Below, one piece after another: positions 1 to 9,869 of a DNA stretch of 64,000 nucleotides (position 1 is its first letter; each line of letters starts with the position of its first letter). Where the stretch lies: the NCBI GenBank assembly GCA_009746045.1, contig RPFO01000253.1, positions 3,671,872 to 3,735,871 on the forward strand. Reading direction: 5' to 3'. Made by a program: the position numbers and the translations under genes. This DNA is from Mesostigma viride. Lineage: Eukaryota; Streptophyta; Mesostigmatophyceae; Mesostigmatales; Mesostigmataceae. The notes below the pieces were generated by a model, which saw only the letters and a list, made by a program, of their open reading frames with translations, did no database searches and was not told the origin of the DNA.

Positions 1-294
1 ATCCTCATCCTGACCATCCTGTGCCAGTCCTGCACGGTCAGAATGCTTCTGAGATCCACCTGGGTCCACATCACCAGGTCCTACCTCAGGCTCAGCACCG
101 CCATGGCGGGCACGTTGGCGAGTAACCACTGCAGCTACAGCTGGCATACTCTCTGTGGTAACCAAGCTTGCCCCATCGTGTCCAATAGGCTCTTTCACTA
201 GAGCATGGGGCTGCCCCTCACTGCTGTCACTAGCAGCTACATTACACACCCCTGGGGGCACCCTCCAGGGTTCAGGGATGTGTGCAGGCTCAAG
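1..294 (-). CDS. Open frame continuing after the gag stop (partial, leaves window)
   Basis: Read on the minus strand, this 98-codon stretch stays open to the window edge. It is in the same frame as the gag ORF above it, separated from it by a single TGA at 295-297. The conceptual peptide is low in complexity and rich in Gly, Glu, Pro and Asp, with no protease motif yet, so it looks like a gag-pol linker. The pol part would lie outside the window. Either the element reads through the UGA or the stop is a mutation; the sequence cannot decide. Confidence 0.4.
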
Positions 295-1416
295 TCAATG
301 ATCAGCAGCCTTGCCCTTGCCCTTATCCTGGGATGGACCAGCCTTGTCCTTGCTGCCACCCTGAGCTGGCTTGCTCTGACCTTCCTGCCTCAGGTACGAG
401 GGACACTCATTCCTGAAGTGACCCTTCCCCTGGCAGAAATAACATTCCACCTGACTGATGTCCCGTGAGGTCCCACTGCTGGGCCCAGCCTTGGGAGGAC
501 CACCCACCCTCTTGAAGTCAAACTGGGACTGTGGATGTCCCGACTTCGGCGGGGTCCCCCGTCCAGCCCTTCTGTCACGCCCCCTCCTGGACCTTCCTCG
601 ACCCCTTGAAGAGGTCTCAGGCCCTCTCGAGGGCGCTGGGCCCCCGTGGCCCGATCCCCTCATGGACTTAACCGGGTTCAGCGGCCTCCTCGTCCCCTGA
701 CGAGGGCGCTTACCACCCACGTACTTGCCGCTGAAACACTCATACAACTGGTCCGTCATGGCTGCCCAGCCATGGACCTGTCGCATGTGGATGGTCACAT
801 TATCCATGGTGACCGGATCCAGCTGCAGCGACTTGAGAAAGTCGCCCATGGCCATCCGATCTGCGACGAAGAAGCCCTTGGCCATGGCGTCCTCCCTCAG
901 CTTGACGAAGTCTTCAAAGGCGTGGACCACTAGCTGCCCCTTGATGGGCTTGTAGTCCAGGTATTCTTGCTTCAGGTGGGACCCATCTATGGTCCTCTTG
1001 TCACTCAGGAACACCCTGAGTCGCGTCATAAACGCCGCCCAGGTGTCCCCCGCCGCGTGTCGCTCCCGAACAAACTTGAACAGCCGCCTCGCCGACTGCC
1101 TTATGTAGGCACTAGACGCCAGGATGCGAAGCTTGTCACCGGTGTATATCTCCGTGTACAAGTTCATGTCCTCTAACATCCTCTCAGCGTCCCGGGGCTG
1201 CCAATTGTCCTTGATGGACTGAAACTGGCCTAGCACCGCGTACCCCTCAGCCACGGTCGGTCGCTTAGGCGCCGCTTGATCTGCGGCTGGCGCGTTCTGA
1301 CCGCCCTGCGATCCTTGGCTCTGATCATCTGGCACCGCAGCCTGGTCTCCCAGCGCCTGGCCGTCCCCGCGTCCATCGCGTCCACCGCGTCCATCGCGTC
1401 CATCTCGTCCATCCAC
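295..1416 (-). CDS. gag: Retrotransposon Gag polyprotein with CCHC zinc knuckle
   Basis: The frame is about 373 codons. The N-terminal part is low-complexity and Gly/Asp/Arg-rich. A helical central region (about residues 60-230, many Leu, Arg and Phe) resembles the capsid part of LTR-retrotransposon Gag. A basic Arg/Gly-rich stretch follows, then one zinc knuckle (CYFCQGKGHFRNEC) for RNA packaging, and a Lys/Gly-rich tail. The frame opens with a GTG and has no nearby in-frame ATG. The closest upstream ATG, at 1473-1475, is in another frame, and a GATGGACGC-type minisatellite (about 1375-1415) lies between. The true start may therefore have been lost to an indel. The order suggests a 5' leader ORF (1571-2497), then gag, then pol beyond position 1. 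The type, probably Ty3/Gypsy, is inferred. Confidence 0.7.
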   Translation of the reverse strand: MDGRDGRDGRGGRDGRGDGQALGDQAAVPDDQSQGSQGGQNAPAADQAAPKRPTVAEGYAVLGQFQSIKDNWQPRDAERMLEDMNLYTEIYTGDKLRILASSAYIRQSARRLFKFVRERHAAGDTWAAFMTRLRVFLSDKRTIDGSHLKQEYLDYKPIKGQLVVHAFEDFVKLREDAMAKGFFVADRMAMGDFLKSLQLDPVTMDNVTIHMRQVHGWAAMTDQLYECFSGKYVGGKRPRQGTRRPLNPVKSMRGSGHGGPAPSRGPETSSRGRGRSRRGRDRRAGRGTPPKSGHPQSQFDFKRVGGPPKAGPSSGTSRDISQVECYFCQGKGHFRNECPSYLRQEGQSKPAQGGSKDKAGPSQDKGKGKAADH

Positions 1417-1570
1417 CCAGCGCCGCGCCGCGCAAGCCCATAAGGCGCTTGTTGGTCAATAGCTCCCTCACTCATGATGGCCTCTGTTCAGATCTGCTAC
1501 AGCCAGCCAAGTGGCCAAGCAGCAATTAAAGCAATATAAGCTACTGAACAAGAAAGGAAAGTGCCAAGTG

Positions 1571-2497
1571 TTACCACTCAGGCAAGACCACCACGGTGGC
1601 CCCAGGCGCGTCCTGGTTCTCCTTGTCGCTGTCGCTGTCGCTGTCGCTCACCACAATCAGCTCTGGCACCCTGCTACCCGCTGCGCCGTCGTCGACCCGC
1701 TGTCGGCCCGCGATGACAGAATCGTCACCGTTGGTATAGTAGACAGGTGACAACCCGTCGTTGGCACCCCGCGGATTGTATCTTGGCACCTCGTGGTCGC
1801 CAAGTGCCTCGTCGCCTAGCCCAGCGACGCCCCCTGCTCCCACCTCAAGGTCACTATCGTACCCAAGAGGGGCAAACTCTTCCCAACGCGTCACACGAAC
1901 GCGAAGGGGCTGGGGCAGTTCCTGAAAAGGAACCCTTGCTCGCTCCGGAAACCTGCCGACTCTTGCCGCGCGCTGTCCTCCGGTGATGGCTTCCGCTGTC
2001 GCCCCGACCTCTGCAAGCCGCCTGTAGTGCTCCGCTCCGCGTCGTTCACGTCGAACTGGGCCCGCTGCAACACCCTCGTCGCCGATTACGCCTGCGAAAG
2101 TACGTGGTACACCCGCACCCGCTGCTGTCGGTACAAACTCGTGTCGCACTGCACCAGCTGCCCCCACAGCCTCGCCTCGCCTTGCCGCCAACTCCGCACG
2201 CACCCGCTCAGCTACTGCTGTAATCACCGTCTGGATGCCGACCAAACCGTGAAGCTCCTGCTCGAGGTCGTCGATGCTCCGGTGCTCCGGAATGACGATG
2301 GTTTGGACGTGCCGCAGAATTCGCTCCCAATCTTCGACCTGGTCGTCGACGAATTGCACGAAGCTGCGATTAACAGGCGGACGATCTGCAAGCAATAAAG
2401 ATAGATCTCGAACGACACGACGCAATTCAGGCGAAATCGAACCCCCAGCAGACTGCCGAAACCGGAAATCCTGCTGCCGTTGTTCTTCCTGCACCAT
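1571..2497 (-). CDS. Unrecognised ORF upstream of gag, acidic Ser/Asp tail
   Basis: An ATG-started ORF of 308 codons on the same strand as the gag, 154 bp upstream of it and in another frame. The N-terminal 110 residues are helical and charged and could form a coiled coil. The middle is rich in Ala, Gly and Arg. The C-terminus carries a Ser-Asp repeat of at least four units, from a CTGTCG-type trinucleotide run, and a short hydrophobic end. I recognise no domain. Its place suggests a 5' ORF of the same retroelement, perhaps a first Gag segment, but a separate gene is possible. Confidence 0.4.
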   Translation of the reverse strand: MVQEEQRQQDFRFRQSAGGSISPELRRVVRDLSLLLADRPPVNRSFVQFVDDQVEDWERILRHVQTIVIPEHRSIDDLEQELHGLVGIQTVITAVAERVRAELAARRGEAVGAAGAVRHEFVPTAAGAGVPRTFAGVIGDEGVAAGPVRRERRGAEHYRRLAEVGATAEAITGGQRAARVGRFPERARVPFQELPQPLRVRVTRWEEFAPLGYDSDLEVGAGGVAGLGDEALGDHEVPRYNPRGANDGLSPVYYTNGDDSVIAGRQRVDDGAAGSRVPELIVVSDSDSDSDKENQDAPGATVVVLPEW

Positions 2498-3134
2498 TCA
2501 CCACCGGACGAGCTCCTCGCGACGTCAACGCTGCACACCGCAACCGGCAACGACCCTCCTGGCCGCTCCGCTGAGACTGGTTGTAATTTGAGTTAACGTT
2601 CCTAGCAAACGCAATGTGAAGGATATGGTTGCAATGCAGCAATGTGTGAATATGGTTGGAAACGGAGCTTTGTTAAATTGGATAATGTTACAGCGCTCAC
2701 ACACTTGAGGCTTGTACACGCGCTTGCCAAGTCAAGGCACAACACGTGAGGCGGGCTCGCAAGAGATGCCCAATTGGCACTGGCCTATTGTTTATATACT
2801 TGTGCACTGTGCTTGCTAGTCCTGAGCAGCCTAGGAGGCCTGCTCAGTAATAACACCCCCGGTACAGTATTCACTACCTGTACAGCGCCCAGTTCCTATA
2901 CAGTAGGTCTGCCATACAGGCACAGTGACCACAGAGCGCAGTCCACAGTGACTATTGCATCTGCACCTAGAAGTCCAGGACTAAGCCTGCGGTACCAACA
3001 GACCACAGGTTAAGGTTCCTATTTCCTGCGTACGACGTATTAATCCAATACCGTCGTAGGTACAGCACCTAATTCCTGTCAGCCCAGGAATTACTGTCGA
3101 CCCCATATGCCGTCGGCAAATATTCACGTCCGAC
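2498..3134. other. Stretch without a gene between two retroelement ORFs
   Basis: No supportable coding frame. The segment 2760-3100 is rich in short GTAC/GTACAG and CACAGTG words and lies upstream of the minus-strand ORFs, so it could be an LTR or promoter. I found no matching second copy and no primer-binding site, so no LTR is called. Confidence 0.3.
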
Positions 3135-4184
3135 TTAGAAGAACAGCCGGCTCGCGCTCGCGCGCGACCGGGAAGTCGGAACGCCATAACTTTCTTGATA
3201 CTTGTCGGAATGAACTCGTTCCGGTGCCGCTGGAATCGCAGAGATATGCCGAATCAGGATCACGCCAATGCGCTTGGCGTTAACTGCACCACCCGGTGTT
3301 GTGTTGGGGGCGCCTGCCGCCCCGCGCCCAGCCGTAGGCGGCATCGCAGCCGCCTGGCTCCTCACGTCGCCCCAGCCAGTTGGCGTGACCTGGGGCCGCT
3401 GAGGCAACGGGGTGGACATCGCGATCTCACGCGTCGCCACCACCTGCAGCGCTTCCCGCTGACGCTGATCTGACACCCACTGATCAACCGTCCCCGGGTT
3501 CTGACTCGCCCTGGTGGCGAAACAGCGCATCCAGACCGCCACCTGGAGCAGATGGAATTCCATCTGCAAGCGACGCTGGATATGCGCCTGAACACGATGA
3601 ACATCGAATGACGTCGCCGGCTCATCAAAATTCAGCTGAAACCGCTGGCGAAGACGCCAGCCCGTCACCGAGATGAACTCCGGGATATCATCTTCCCCGA
3701 GGGGTAGATGGTAAGGCCGAAGCCCGAACTCGACGCGTGGCGGGACATGTTCGCCGTAGCGATCAATATCCATAGTGGCCATTTGTCGGCCCACAGACAG
3801 GTTGCCCGACGTAGCAGGCGTCTGTGATGACACCTCAAGCGAGGGTCGCGGCCTCGCGGGCGGCACCTCCCCGTCCTCCTCAGAGGAGTCACTACGCTCA
3901 CGTCCCCCGCCACCTGCGACGGGGGTGTCACGTGCCCGGGGTTCCTGCACCCCGGGTGCCATGGCGGACGAACCGCCAGCGGCGAGCGTGTGACCTCTCG
4001 CCTGCCCCGGGGCGCCGGCCCCCACCTGCGGGGTCCGACGCCTCGGGTTGTTGGCAACCACCGTGCTAAAGGTGACGTTGGGCGTCACCCGCACGGTGGC
4101 GGAGGGCGAACCCTCCGGCGAGAGCCGTGGGGAGGTGCGCCTGCCAGGTCGGCACACTCCCCTTCTTGTTGTTCTTGCCGGCAT
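3135..4184 (-). CDS. Unrecognised proline/arginine-rich ORF, possibly a second gag-like protein
   Basis: The frame is open from 4439, but the first in-frame ATG is at 4184, giving about 349 residues. The N-terminal half is disordered (Pro, Arg, Gly, Ser, with an SSEEDGE acidic patch). The segment around residues 140-260 is helical with conserved-looking Trp, Phe and Leu and resembles a retroelement capsid region. No zinc knuckle is present. A competing ATG at 4203 in another frame begins with an Asn/Lys-rich peptide, so the natural N-terminus may have been shifted by an indel near 4145. The function is unknown; retroelement origin is inferred from the neighbours. Confidence 0.35.
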   Translation of the reverse strand: MPARTTRRGVCRPGRRTSPRLSPEGSPSATVRVTPNVTFSTVVANNPRRRTPQVGAGAPGQARGHTLAAGGSSAMAPGVQEPRARDTPVAGGGGRERSDSSEEDGEVPPARPRPSLEVSSQTPATSGNLSVGRQMATMDIDRYGEHVPPRVEFGLRPYHLPLGEDDIPEFISVTGWRLRQRFQLNFDEPATSFDVHRVQAHIQRRLQMEFHLLQVAVWMRCFATRASQNPGTVDQWVSDQRQREALQVVATREIAMSTPLPQRPQVTPTGWGDVRSQAAAMPPTAGRGAAGAPNTTPGGAVNAKRIGVILIRHISAIPAAPERVHSDKYQESYGVPTSRSRASASRLFF

Positions 4185-4671
4185 TGTTGTTGTTGGAAGC
4201 CATTTCGAACTTTTCAGTCCAAGTTGGAACGCCGAGAATGCGGTGGACAACTCACAAATGCTGAGAGCGAAGAAAGAGATTGTATTAGGCAAATAATACA
4301 ATGAACGCGAAGAGCTCAGAATGGAACTGTGCAAACTCGGTGGTGTGGCACTCCCCAGTGCTACGCCTATATGCCTATGGCAGCGCTCACTGCAGCGCCT
4401 ACCAGTGGACAACTGTACACTGCAATGCCATGCGACCACGTCACTAGCATCAACTACACTCGGCCCGTCAGACCCGGATAACCCGGATCTGGCGGGTCGA
4501 GCTAGAGCCTAGTAGGAACAGTCTGGCACTAACTGCACAACAGTCCACACGACACCTCAGGACCGTACGACCTGCCGTACAGTACTGAGGTGTCCCGCTC
4601 AGCTGCGGTAGGCAATACGCGGCGCGCAGGCCGGAAATCCGTGTGTCAGCCTAAGCATCTCATCTAACTAT

Positions 4672-5222
4672 AACTTATACAACACCTATTTTTATTTCAA
4701 CCTTTTGACCCTCCAAGCTCACTATGGCCCCGTTTATGGGGCTCGTGTCGTTGCGCCATGTTGTGAAGGGCTCTCATTTTTCCCGCTGCGTTGTACTGCG
4801 TTGTGTATGTAATGCTAATGAAAAATAGCTCCAGTGGCCCAATGGGCCTGAGTTTTGTCCCACAAAGCCTGCATATGTTGCCCATACTGAGCTCGTGCAA
4901 GAAGCCAGATTTTTTTCATGAACCATTTGTGAATAAGCACATGACTTGTGACCTAGGGTCAACAAATCGCGGTCAATATCAAGGAGACAACCAACGCAGG
5001 CCAGAAATCGGAATATGGTCAGACCCCCCTGTATTCAAACCAGTGTATCTCTCTAATGAATTAGCATTTTGTAGGTCTGAGTAGCTCAACAAAAACTTTG
5101 ATTTATGGGCTTTCAGGAAAGTATATAGTACATGACCATGGAAAAAATTTTCCTTAGGTGCTATACGCGTTTTTAAAAAAGCTTACAACGCGATATATCG
5201 CGTTCTAATTAAAAAAACATGG
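4672..5222 (-). repeat. Dispersed repeat, also at 29818-30283 and (part) 38279-38352
   Basis: The reverse complement matches the plus-strand segment 29818-30283 over most of its length, including the GAGCCCTTCACAACATGG and GATTTGTTGACCC stretches. Its end, with the palindromic word GAGCCCCATAAACGGGGC, recurs at 38280. No convincing ORF is seen. It carries a 37-bp insertion (4980-5016) that the 30-kb copy lacks. Confidence 0.75.
4980..5016 (-). repeat. Micro-insertion family copy (with 5-bp duplication AATAT)
   Basis: The core CAAGGAGACAACC...ATCGG (4980-5011) is flanked by AATAT at 4975-4979 and 5012-5016. The paralogous repeat near 30030 reads straight through this site without the core. 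Strand is given so that the fixed end GGTTGTCTCCTTG is the 3' end. Confidence 0.75.
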
Positions 5223-5353
5223 GTTAATCTATACTCCTCATTATTCTTTTAGCCCCTTCGTGTATGTGTGTATGCGTTCCCTCTTTTCCTTCTTAGTTTT
5301 GGTTGTTCAGTTGTGTTGGTCGTGGTGGGGTGTGTGTGTGTATGTGTGTGTAT

Positions 5354-6673
5354 CAGTGTATAATCATACGCAATACGCTATCGTACGCGGCCCAGGTGTA
5401 TAATGTATAATACGCTTCATACGGTGTATTATACGCTAATCGTACGCTAACCCCTTAAAAGTCTGTTTTTGCATGGTTTTGATGATCATTCATCAATCTG
5501 ACCAACCCAACATGTTCTCCAGCATCACAAGTTTGGCTTTATATGCCACATTATCACATGGCCTTGCCAATGTCGTCACTACCTAGAACAACAAGCGCTG
5601 TCCCTAATGAATAGTTACTCAATAAAAGCACAACAAAACGTCAAGTTTATATTCAACTAGGGGTACTGAATAAGACATTTTGCCAGAAATAAGACACATT
5701 GCCTACTCATCGTAGGCCGGCCATTACTAATGGTTCTGCATGAAGCAAGGATACAAAAGGCTTTATGGCTGGCATGCAGGCTAACAAAGTGTACCGGATG
5801 GCCCAGCAGTAGTGCGCCCAGAGCCGGCCATGCCGGAGGAGCTGCATGGCATGAGCGGACTGCCACTCGGAGGCGTCGGTTTCTACAAGGTCAGTAAGCT
5901 TGCCTTTGGCTGCCGCCCGCGCATCAGCCTGCTTCCCGGCGTCACTACCCGCCTTTCTCTTCCTGGCCTTGTCATCCTTCTCCGCCTGCTCCCTCAACAG
6001 CTTGAGACGCAATGCCTTGGGCGGCTTCGAGCATGGGCACACTTTCGCATCCTTGGCATACGTGCCGCCCATGATATGGCACCTTCCTCGGGTAGAAGAA
6101 CCCTTGAAATGTGCCTTGCATTCTGAGCACGTCATTTGGTAGTTATTTGTCTGCTGCCCATCCTTGAAGACACGCTCTTTGCTAACATATGTCCAAACAT
6201 CCTCAGAATCAGCCTCTAACTCGTCGGCCCCATCATCATCATGGTCCATCTCCTCACTCTCCGTAGCCATGGCGCCTGTTGATATGCTACGATAGGTGAC
6301 CACCGCGATCTTGCTGGCAGACCGCGATCTTGGCACATTTTGTCTTCTTGAACGGTGCCTTCCTGTCCTGCCAATACACGCAGCCATATGCATTGATCTT
6401 GGCCAAGTGGCACCTTGCTGCTCACTTGTTTCTACTATACTACATGTACTCGGCGCGCCGCAGCCTAGTCTAGAAACTTCCGCTTCACCCGAGCTGTTAA
6501 GTGATGCCGGAGCCAAAAATACGCAAAAAATACGCAAAAAAATACGCGATACGCAAGAAATACCCAAAAAATACGCGGCGCGTACGAAAGTACCCCGTTT
6601 TCGTACGCGCTGCTCGCGTATCGCGTATAATACGCGCGATACGGCGTATAATACGGCGTATGATTATACACTG
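5354..6673 (-). mobile_element. hAT-like DNA transposon, 1320 bp, non-autonomous
   Basis: Both ends carry the perfect 18-bp inverted repeat CAGTGTATAATCATACGC, with the CAGTG start usual for hAT elements. The flanks are a perfect 8-bp target duplication, GTGTGTAT, at 5346-5353 and 6674-6681; 8 bp is the hAT length. Subterminal regions (5372-5455 and 6515-6655) hold many short TACGC/ATACGC words on both strands, as expected for transposase binding sites. The one ORF (5707-6270) encodes only a BED-finger N-terminus. At this size it cannot encode a full hAT transposase, so it would need one supplied in trans. Confidence 0.9.
5707..6270 (-). CDS. Truncated hAT transposase N-terminus with BED-type zinc finger
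   Basis: The start is the ATG at 6270, which opens an acidic leader; the longer open frame runs into the terminal repeat and is unlikely to be used. After about 22 residues comes a BED-like finger: a VWTYVSK segment, then CSEC, FKGSSTRGRCH and KVCPC, the C-C-H-C spacing used by hAT transposases for DNA binding. A Lys/Arg/Ala-rich helical linker follows (about residues 90-130), then a short hydrophobic end (about 160-187). The dimerisation and catalytic RNase-H-like domain is missing, so the product could bind ends but not transpose. Family placement rests on the finger, the end sequence and the 8-bp duplication. Confidence 0.75.
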   Translation of the reverse strand: MATESEEMDHDDDGADELEADSEDVWTYVSKERVFKDGQQTNNYQMTCSECKAHFKGSSTRGRCHIMGGTYAKDAKVCPCSKPPKALRLKLLREQAEKDDKARKRKAGSDAGKQADARAAAKGKLTDLVETDASEWQSAHAMQLLRHGRLWAHYCWAIRYTLLACMPAIKPFVSLLHAEPLVMAGLR

Positions 6674-6681
6674 GTGTGTAT

Positions 6682-7074
6682 GTGCCGTGTTTCCCCCCTA
6701 TCAACCTTTCTTGTTACCCTCTGCAGTCGGTCGACTCCCTCCATGCATGTCTACCTAGAGATCTATTTATAATAATAATAGCCACGCGGCTCCCGCGGCC
6801 TTCGCATCTTTCCTCTCAGACAACTACCCTAGTCCTTCTACGGCGTTGCGGATCGCCATGCGTCCAGGCATACTAGTTGTCTCACTTCAAAGATAATAAG
6901 ATAAGATAAGATGATGGTGGCGGGATGATGGAGGGATGATCATGGTGACTGTACCGATTACCGAACTCTTAGGGACCCTTCGGGTGCCCAAGGTCTCATG
7001 TCTTTGTCATTGGTTCATGCGGGAGGCAAGTTCTCTGCTTCAGTTCAGTTCTAACTGAACTGAAGCAGGGAACT
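6682..7074. other. Non-coding stretch with short microsatellites
   Basis: It contains an AATAAT run near 6767 and an AAGATAAGATAAGATG run near 6890. The word ATCGCCATGCGTCCAGGCAT (near 6852) recurs near 63330. No gene is seen. Confidence 0.5.
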
Positions 7075-7075
7075 T

Positions 7076-7495
7076 CAGTTGTGTCAGATGAGTTCCACGC
7101 GGTTGTCACTTGGAGATTGGAGTTGTTGCTGTTGTTGTTGCCCACCGCACATGGGCAGCAGAGATTGGAACCGGCCGTGGGCCAGGAGATCCCACGCCGA
7201 TTGTGCGACGAAGGTTGTGCATCCAAAGTGGCTGATCCAGCTGCCTCATTTCCACCTCATTTATGGCTACCTCAATTCGATATCCTTACCGATACTAAGT
7301 ATATCCGGCCCTCGGCCACTATACTGATTCTCTGCTGCTCAAGTGCGGCGTTGTTGTTGTTGTTGTGTCCATGTGCGGATCTCCTGGCCCACGGCCGGTT
7401 CCAATCTCTGCTGCCCATGTGCGGCGGGCAACAACAACAGCAACAACTCCAATCTCCAAGTGACAACCGCGTGGAACTCATCTGACACAACTGAA
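7076..7495. repeat. Long inverted repeat with GTT-rich arms (hairpin/MITE-like)
   Basis: The segment 7076-7192 is nearly the perfect reverse complement of 7378-7495, with about 185 bp between. Each arm contains GTTGTTGCTGTTGTTGTTG next to a CACATGGG word and GGCCGTGGGCCAGGAGAT. Part of the unit recurs at 7545-7610, and related GTT/CACATGGG sequence lies at 52745-52815. The unit may be a foldback element; no target duplication was identified. Confidence 0.7.
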
Positions 7496-8259
7496 CAAAA
7501 CCTGAGCGGAATTTGGCTCGCGGTTCACCAACCCTCACAGGTGTTGAGTATCCCACGCCGCACATCGGCCGCAGAGATTTGGAAACGGCCGTGGGCCAGG
7601 AGATTGGAGTGTATTTTCCCACGCCGAACTTCGACTTGAAGAGGGCCTGGCTATGGTGGCCCTGACGGCGGACGAGATAGCACCTTACGTAGTAATCTAA
7701 ACGCGAAACAAAGGGCAGATTCGGATTCAGCACGAAAAGGTACGTCTAGCCATCTCTTTTGAGGGGCGGAACAGCTAGCCGTCACTTGAAACGTGTGGGT
7801 AGAAGGAGCAGGCCTTACGAAATTCGTAAGTCCGCCCCTCGCCTCACTGTTTCTCGTGACGGCTACCCCATTATGGCATTCGGTCAGTGAGCCACGGCTC
7901 GGATTCGAAAACCCATCTGCAGGATGGACTAGGCCTGGGCCCCTCCACCTGGGTGGGCGAGTAGTCTCCTCGGAGCGTGACCTCCTGTACCCTCGGTTAC
8001 CCTTTCACAGGCGCAATGACTATGGAATAGTTATCGCCACACTAGGTGATCCGCTATCACCAAGACACCTCCATAACGACTTTTCTCAATACCTGCTGCC
8101 ATTACCCAAACGTGGGTGTAATGCAGCCTTTCCAATCGCTTTGGTTCTGCTCACAGCACACTGCACAGTAGGTCTCTCTTTTAATGACTATCTCACGCCC
8201 ACGCCCTGTGCATGTTGTGCCGTGTCTTTCACCTTTCGCAGGTCCAATCTCACCACGCC

Positions 8260-9867
8260 ATGGGGACCTACATAGATCCGACGACTGCTGACAAAGTATC
8301 CGGACGGGTCAGATGGAGCCCAGCCATGGATGAACTCGCAAAATCCATGCAGCAGAGACTCCTGGTAGTCCTCATCCACGGCCGCGATGTATCCGGTCCT
8401 GATCGACGCACCGTCGAGCAGACCATGAGCCAAATAGGGGGCGTCATCTGCGGGGGGGTCAAGAATCAACCTAACATTCACGTCAAATTTTCTACAGCAG
8501 AGGATGCCACAGCAGCACTTACCAAGCACACGGAAGCGGGGAAGAACGAGGCGTTCGTCACGGTGGCGGGCAAGGCACTCCGACTCCGTCGCTTCACGCC
8601 AGCAGACCTACCGTCGGCATACACCTTAACCTTAAACAACGTTTCAGCGCTCTACCGGCACGAGCACATGCTTCGACTCGTCGTCGAGACGTGGGGGACT
8701 GCCTCCAACATTGTAATCATAGAAGATACCGACACACCCCTGCAAAGGACTGCAGGCGACGACCGACGGCGCGTACAAACAGCGGTCATGGGTTATACCC
8801 CCCACTTCGACCCGGCCATGGGAGTCGAGGACAAGGGGGCTGACCACATCATTGGCATGCCAGGCGGCTACTCAGGCAACGCCCCCCGCTGCATCCCCGA
8901 CATCATCACAGTACCTCAAAAGTACGCCAATGCCAGGGGTATTAACTTCATCACCACTCAAGTGAATTACGAGGATCCCGTCTGCGTCAGCTGCTTTGCC
9001 ACGAGGGAACACATCAGCAAAGAATGCCCAGAGCGCTCTCGCGCAGCCAGCGCCAAACAGAAGCGGTACGCAGACGCCACCGGTACAGCCTCCTTAGGCG
9101 ACAATCGCACCCTCGCCAGTGACCGCGCCAAGACAATCACGGCATGGCTTCTCACCGCCCTGGCCCCATGGGACGCTGTCGCTGCATTGGAGATTCCGCG
9201 CACCGCCCAGCTTGGTTTGGAACTGACCATGCTGATTTCCTACCCGGCGGAACAGGAGACCGTCCTGTGCCCTCTCAATGAGGCACAGGAACCATATCTT
9301 CCCAGATGGTCACCCACGGGGGCTGTCGTCAGACGCGGCCCCGCCATGCCGTTAGACATGTTTGCGAACGCCACCACGAGGCTGCGAGACATGGGCATGA
9401 GCGCGATCGTGACGGTAGACAGCACCACCACGTCCCTGCGTGCGCGGGCCATCGAGCCCACTGCTGCCATCAGATGGCACACCATCCAGATCATTATCCC
9501 CTGCACGACCACTCACAAGAAGGGTGACGCGCTGCCCCTTACCGGCTGCCGCTGGGCCCCGGTGCAACTGGCCAAAGCGCTGGCCGTGTCCGGCATCGAC
9601 ATCGACCGGTTCAGGTCCCTGACCCGCCCCTCGACGGGCGCGCCAACGCCTTCAGCCTCAGCCCCACCCACCAGCGACCACGCTCCCAGGGGCATGCGGG
9701 AAGCAGTCCAGGACTCGGACAGCCTGCCCACCGACCTCGACCTCACTGATGCGGAACTCGGCACCTCTGCGACAGTGGGCGCGGCATCAAAAGGCAAGCG
9801 CCCTCACCCCGACGCCAGCCAGGTACGCATGCTCCTGCCCTTGTCCCCCCTCTTCCCTATATCATAG
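8260..9867 (+). CDS. ORF1: LINE ORF1 protein (nucleic-acid-binding, zinc knuckle)
   Basis: About 535 residues from the ATG at 8260; an in-frame ATG at 8212 would add 16 residues. The first 150 residues form a mixed alpha/beta segment with an RRM-like feel (RLLVVLIHGRD, HVKFSTAEDATAAL). Near residue 245 there is a knuckle-like CVSC...H...C motif with C-x2-C-x5-H-x4-C spacing. A second globular region follows, then a disordered Ser/Pro/Thr/Asp-rich C-terminus. ORF1 proteins coat the LINE RNA. The stop codon TAG lies two bases before the ORF2 ATG (TAGCCATG), a layout that suits termination-reinitiation. Confidence 0.8.
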   Translation: MGTYIDPTTADKVSGRVRWSPAMDELAKSMQQRLLVVLIHGRDVSGPDRRTVEQTMSQIGGVICGGVKNQPNIHVKFSTAEDATAALTKHTEAGKNEAFVTVAGKALRLRRFTPADLPSAYTLTLNNVSALYRHEHMLRLVVETWGTASNIVIIEDTDTPLQRTAGDDRRRVQTAVMGYTPHFDPAMGVEDKGADHIIGMPGGYSGNAPRCIPDIITVPQKYANARGINFITTQVNYEDPVCVSCFATREHISKECPERSRAASAKQKRYADATGTASLGDNRTLASDRAKTITAWLLTALAPWDAVAALEIPRTAQLGLELTMLISYPAEQETVLCPLNEAQEPYLPRWSPTGAVVRRGPAMPLDMFANATTRLRDMGMSAIVTVDSTTTSLRARAIEPTAAIRWHTIQIIIPCTTTHKKGDALPLTGCRWAPVQLAKALAVSGIDIDRFRSLTRPSTGAPTPSASAPPTSDHAPRGMREAVQDSDSLPTDLDLTDAELGTSATVGAASKGKRPHPDASQVRMLLPLSPLFPIS

Positions 9868-9869
9868 CC

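Noticed and set aside
8188-8529. Minus-strand ORFs within the LINE
   Set aside because: They lie antisense to ORF1 and ORF2, which have clear domains; they are shadows.
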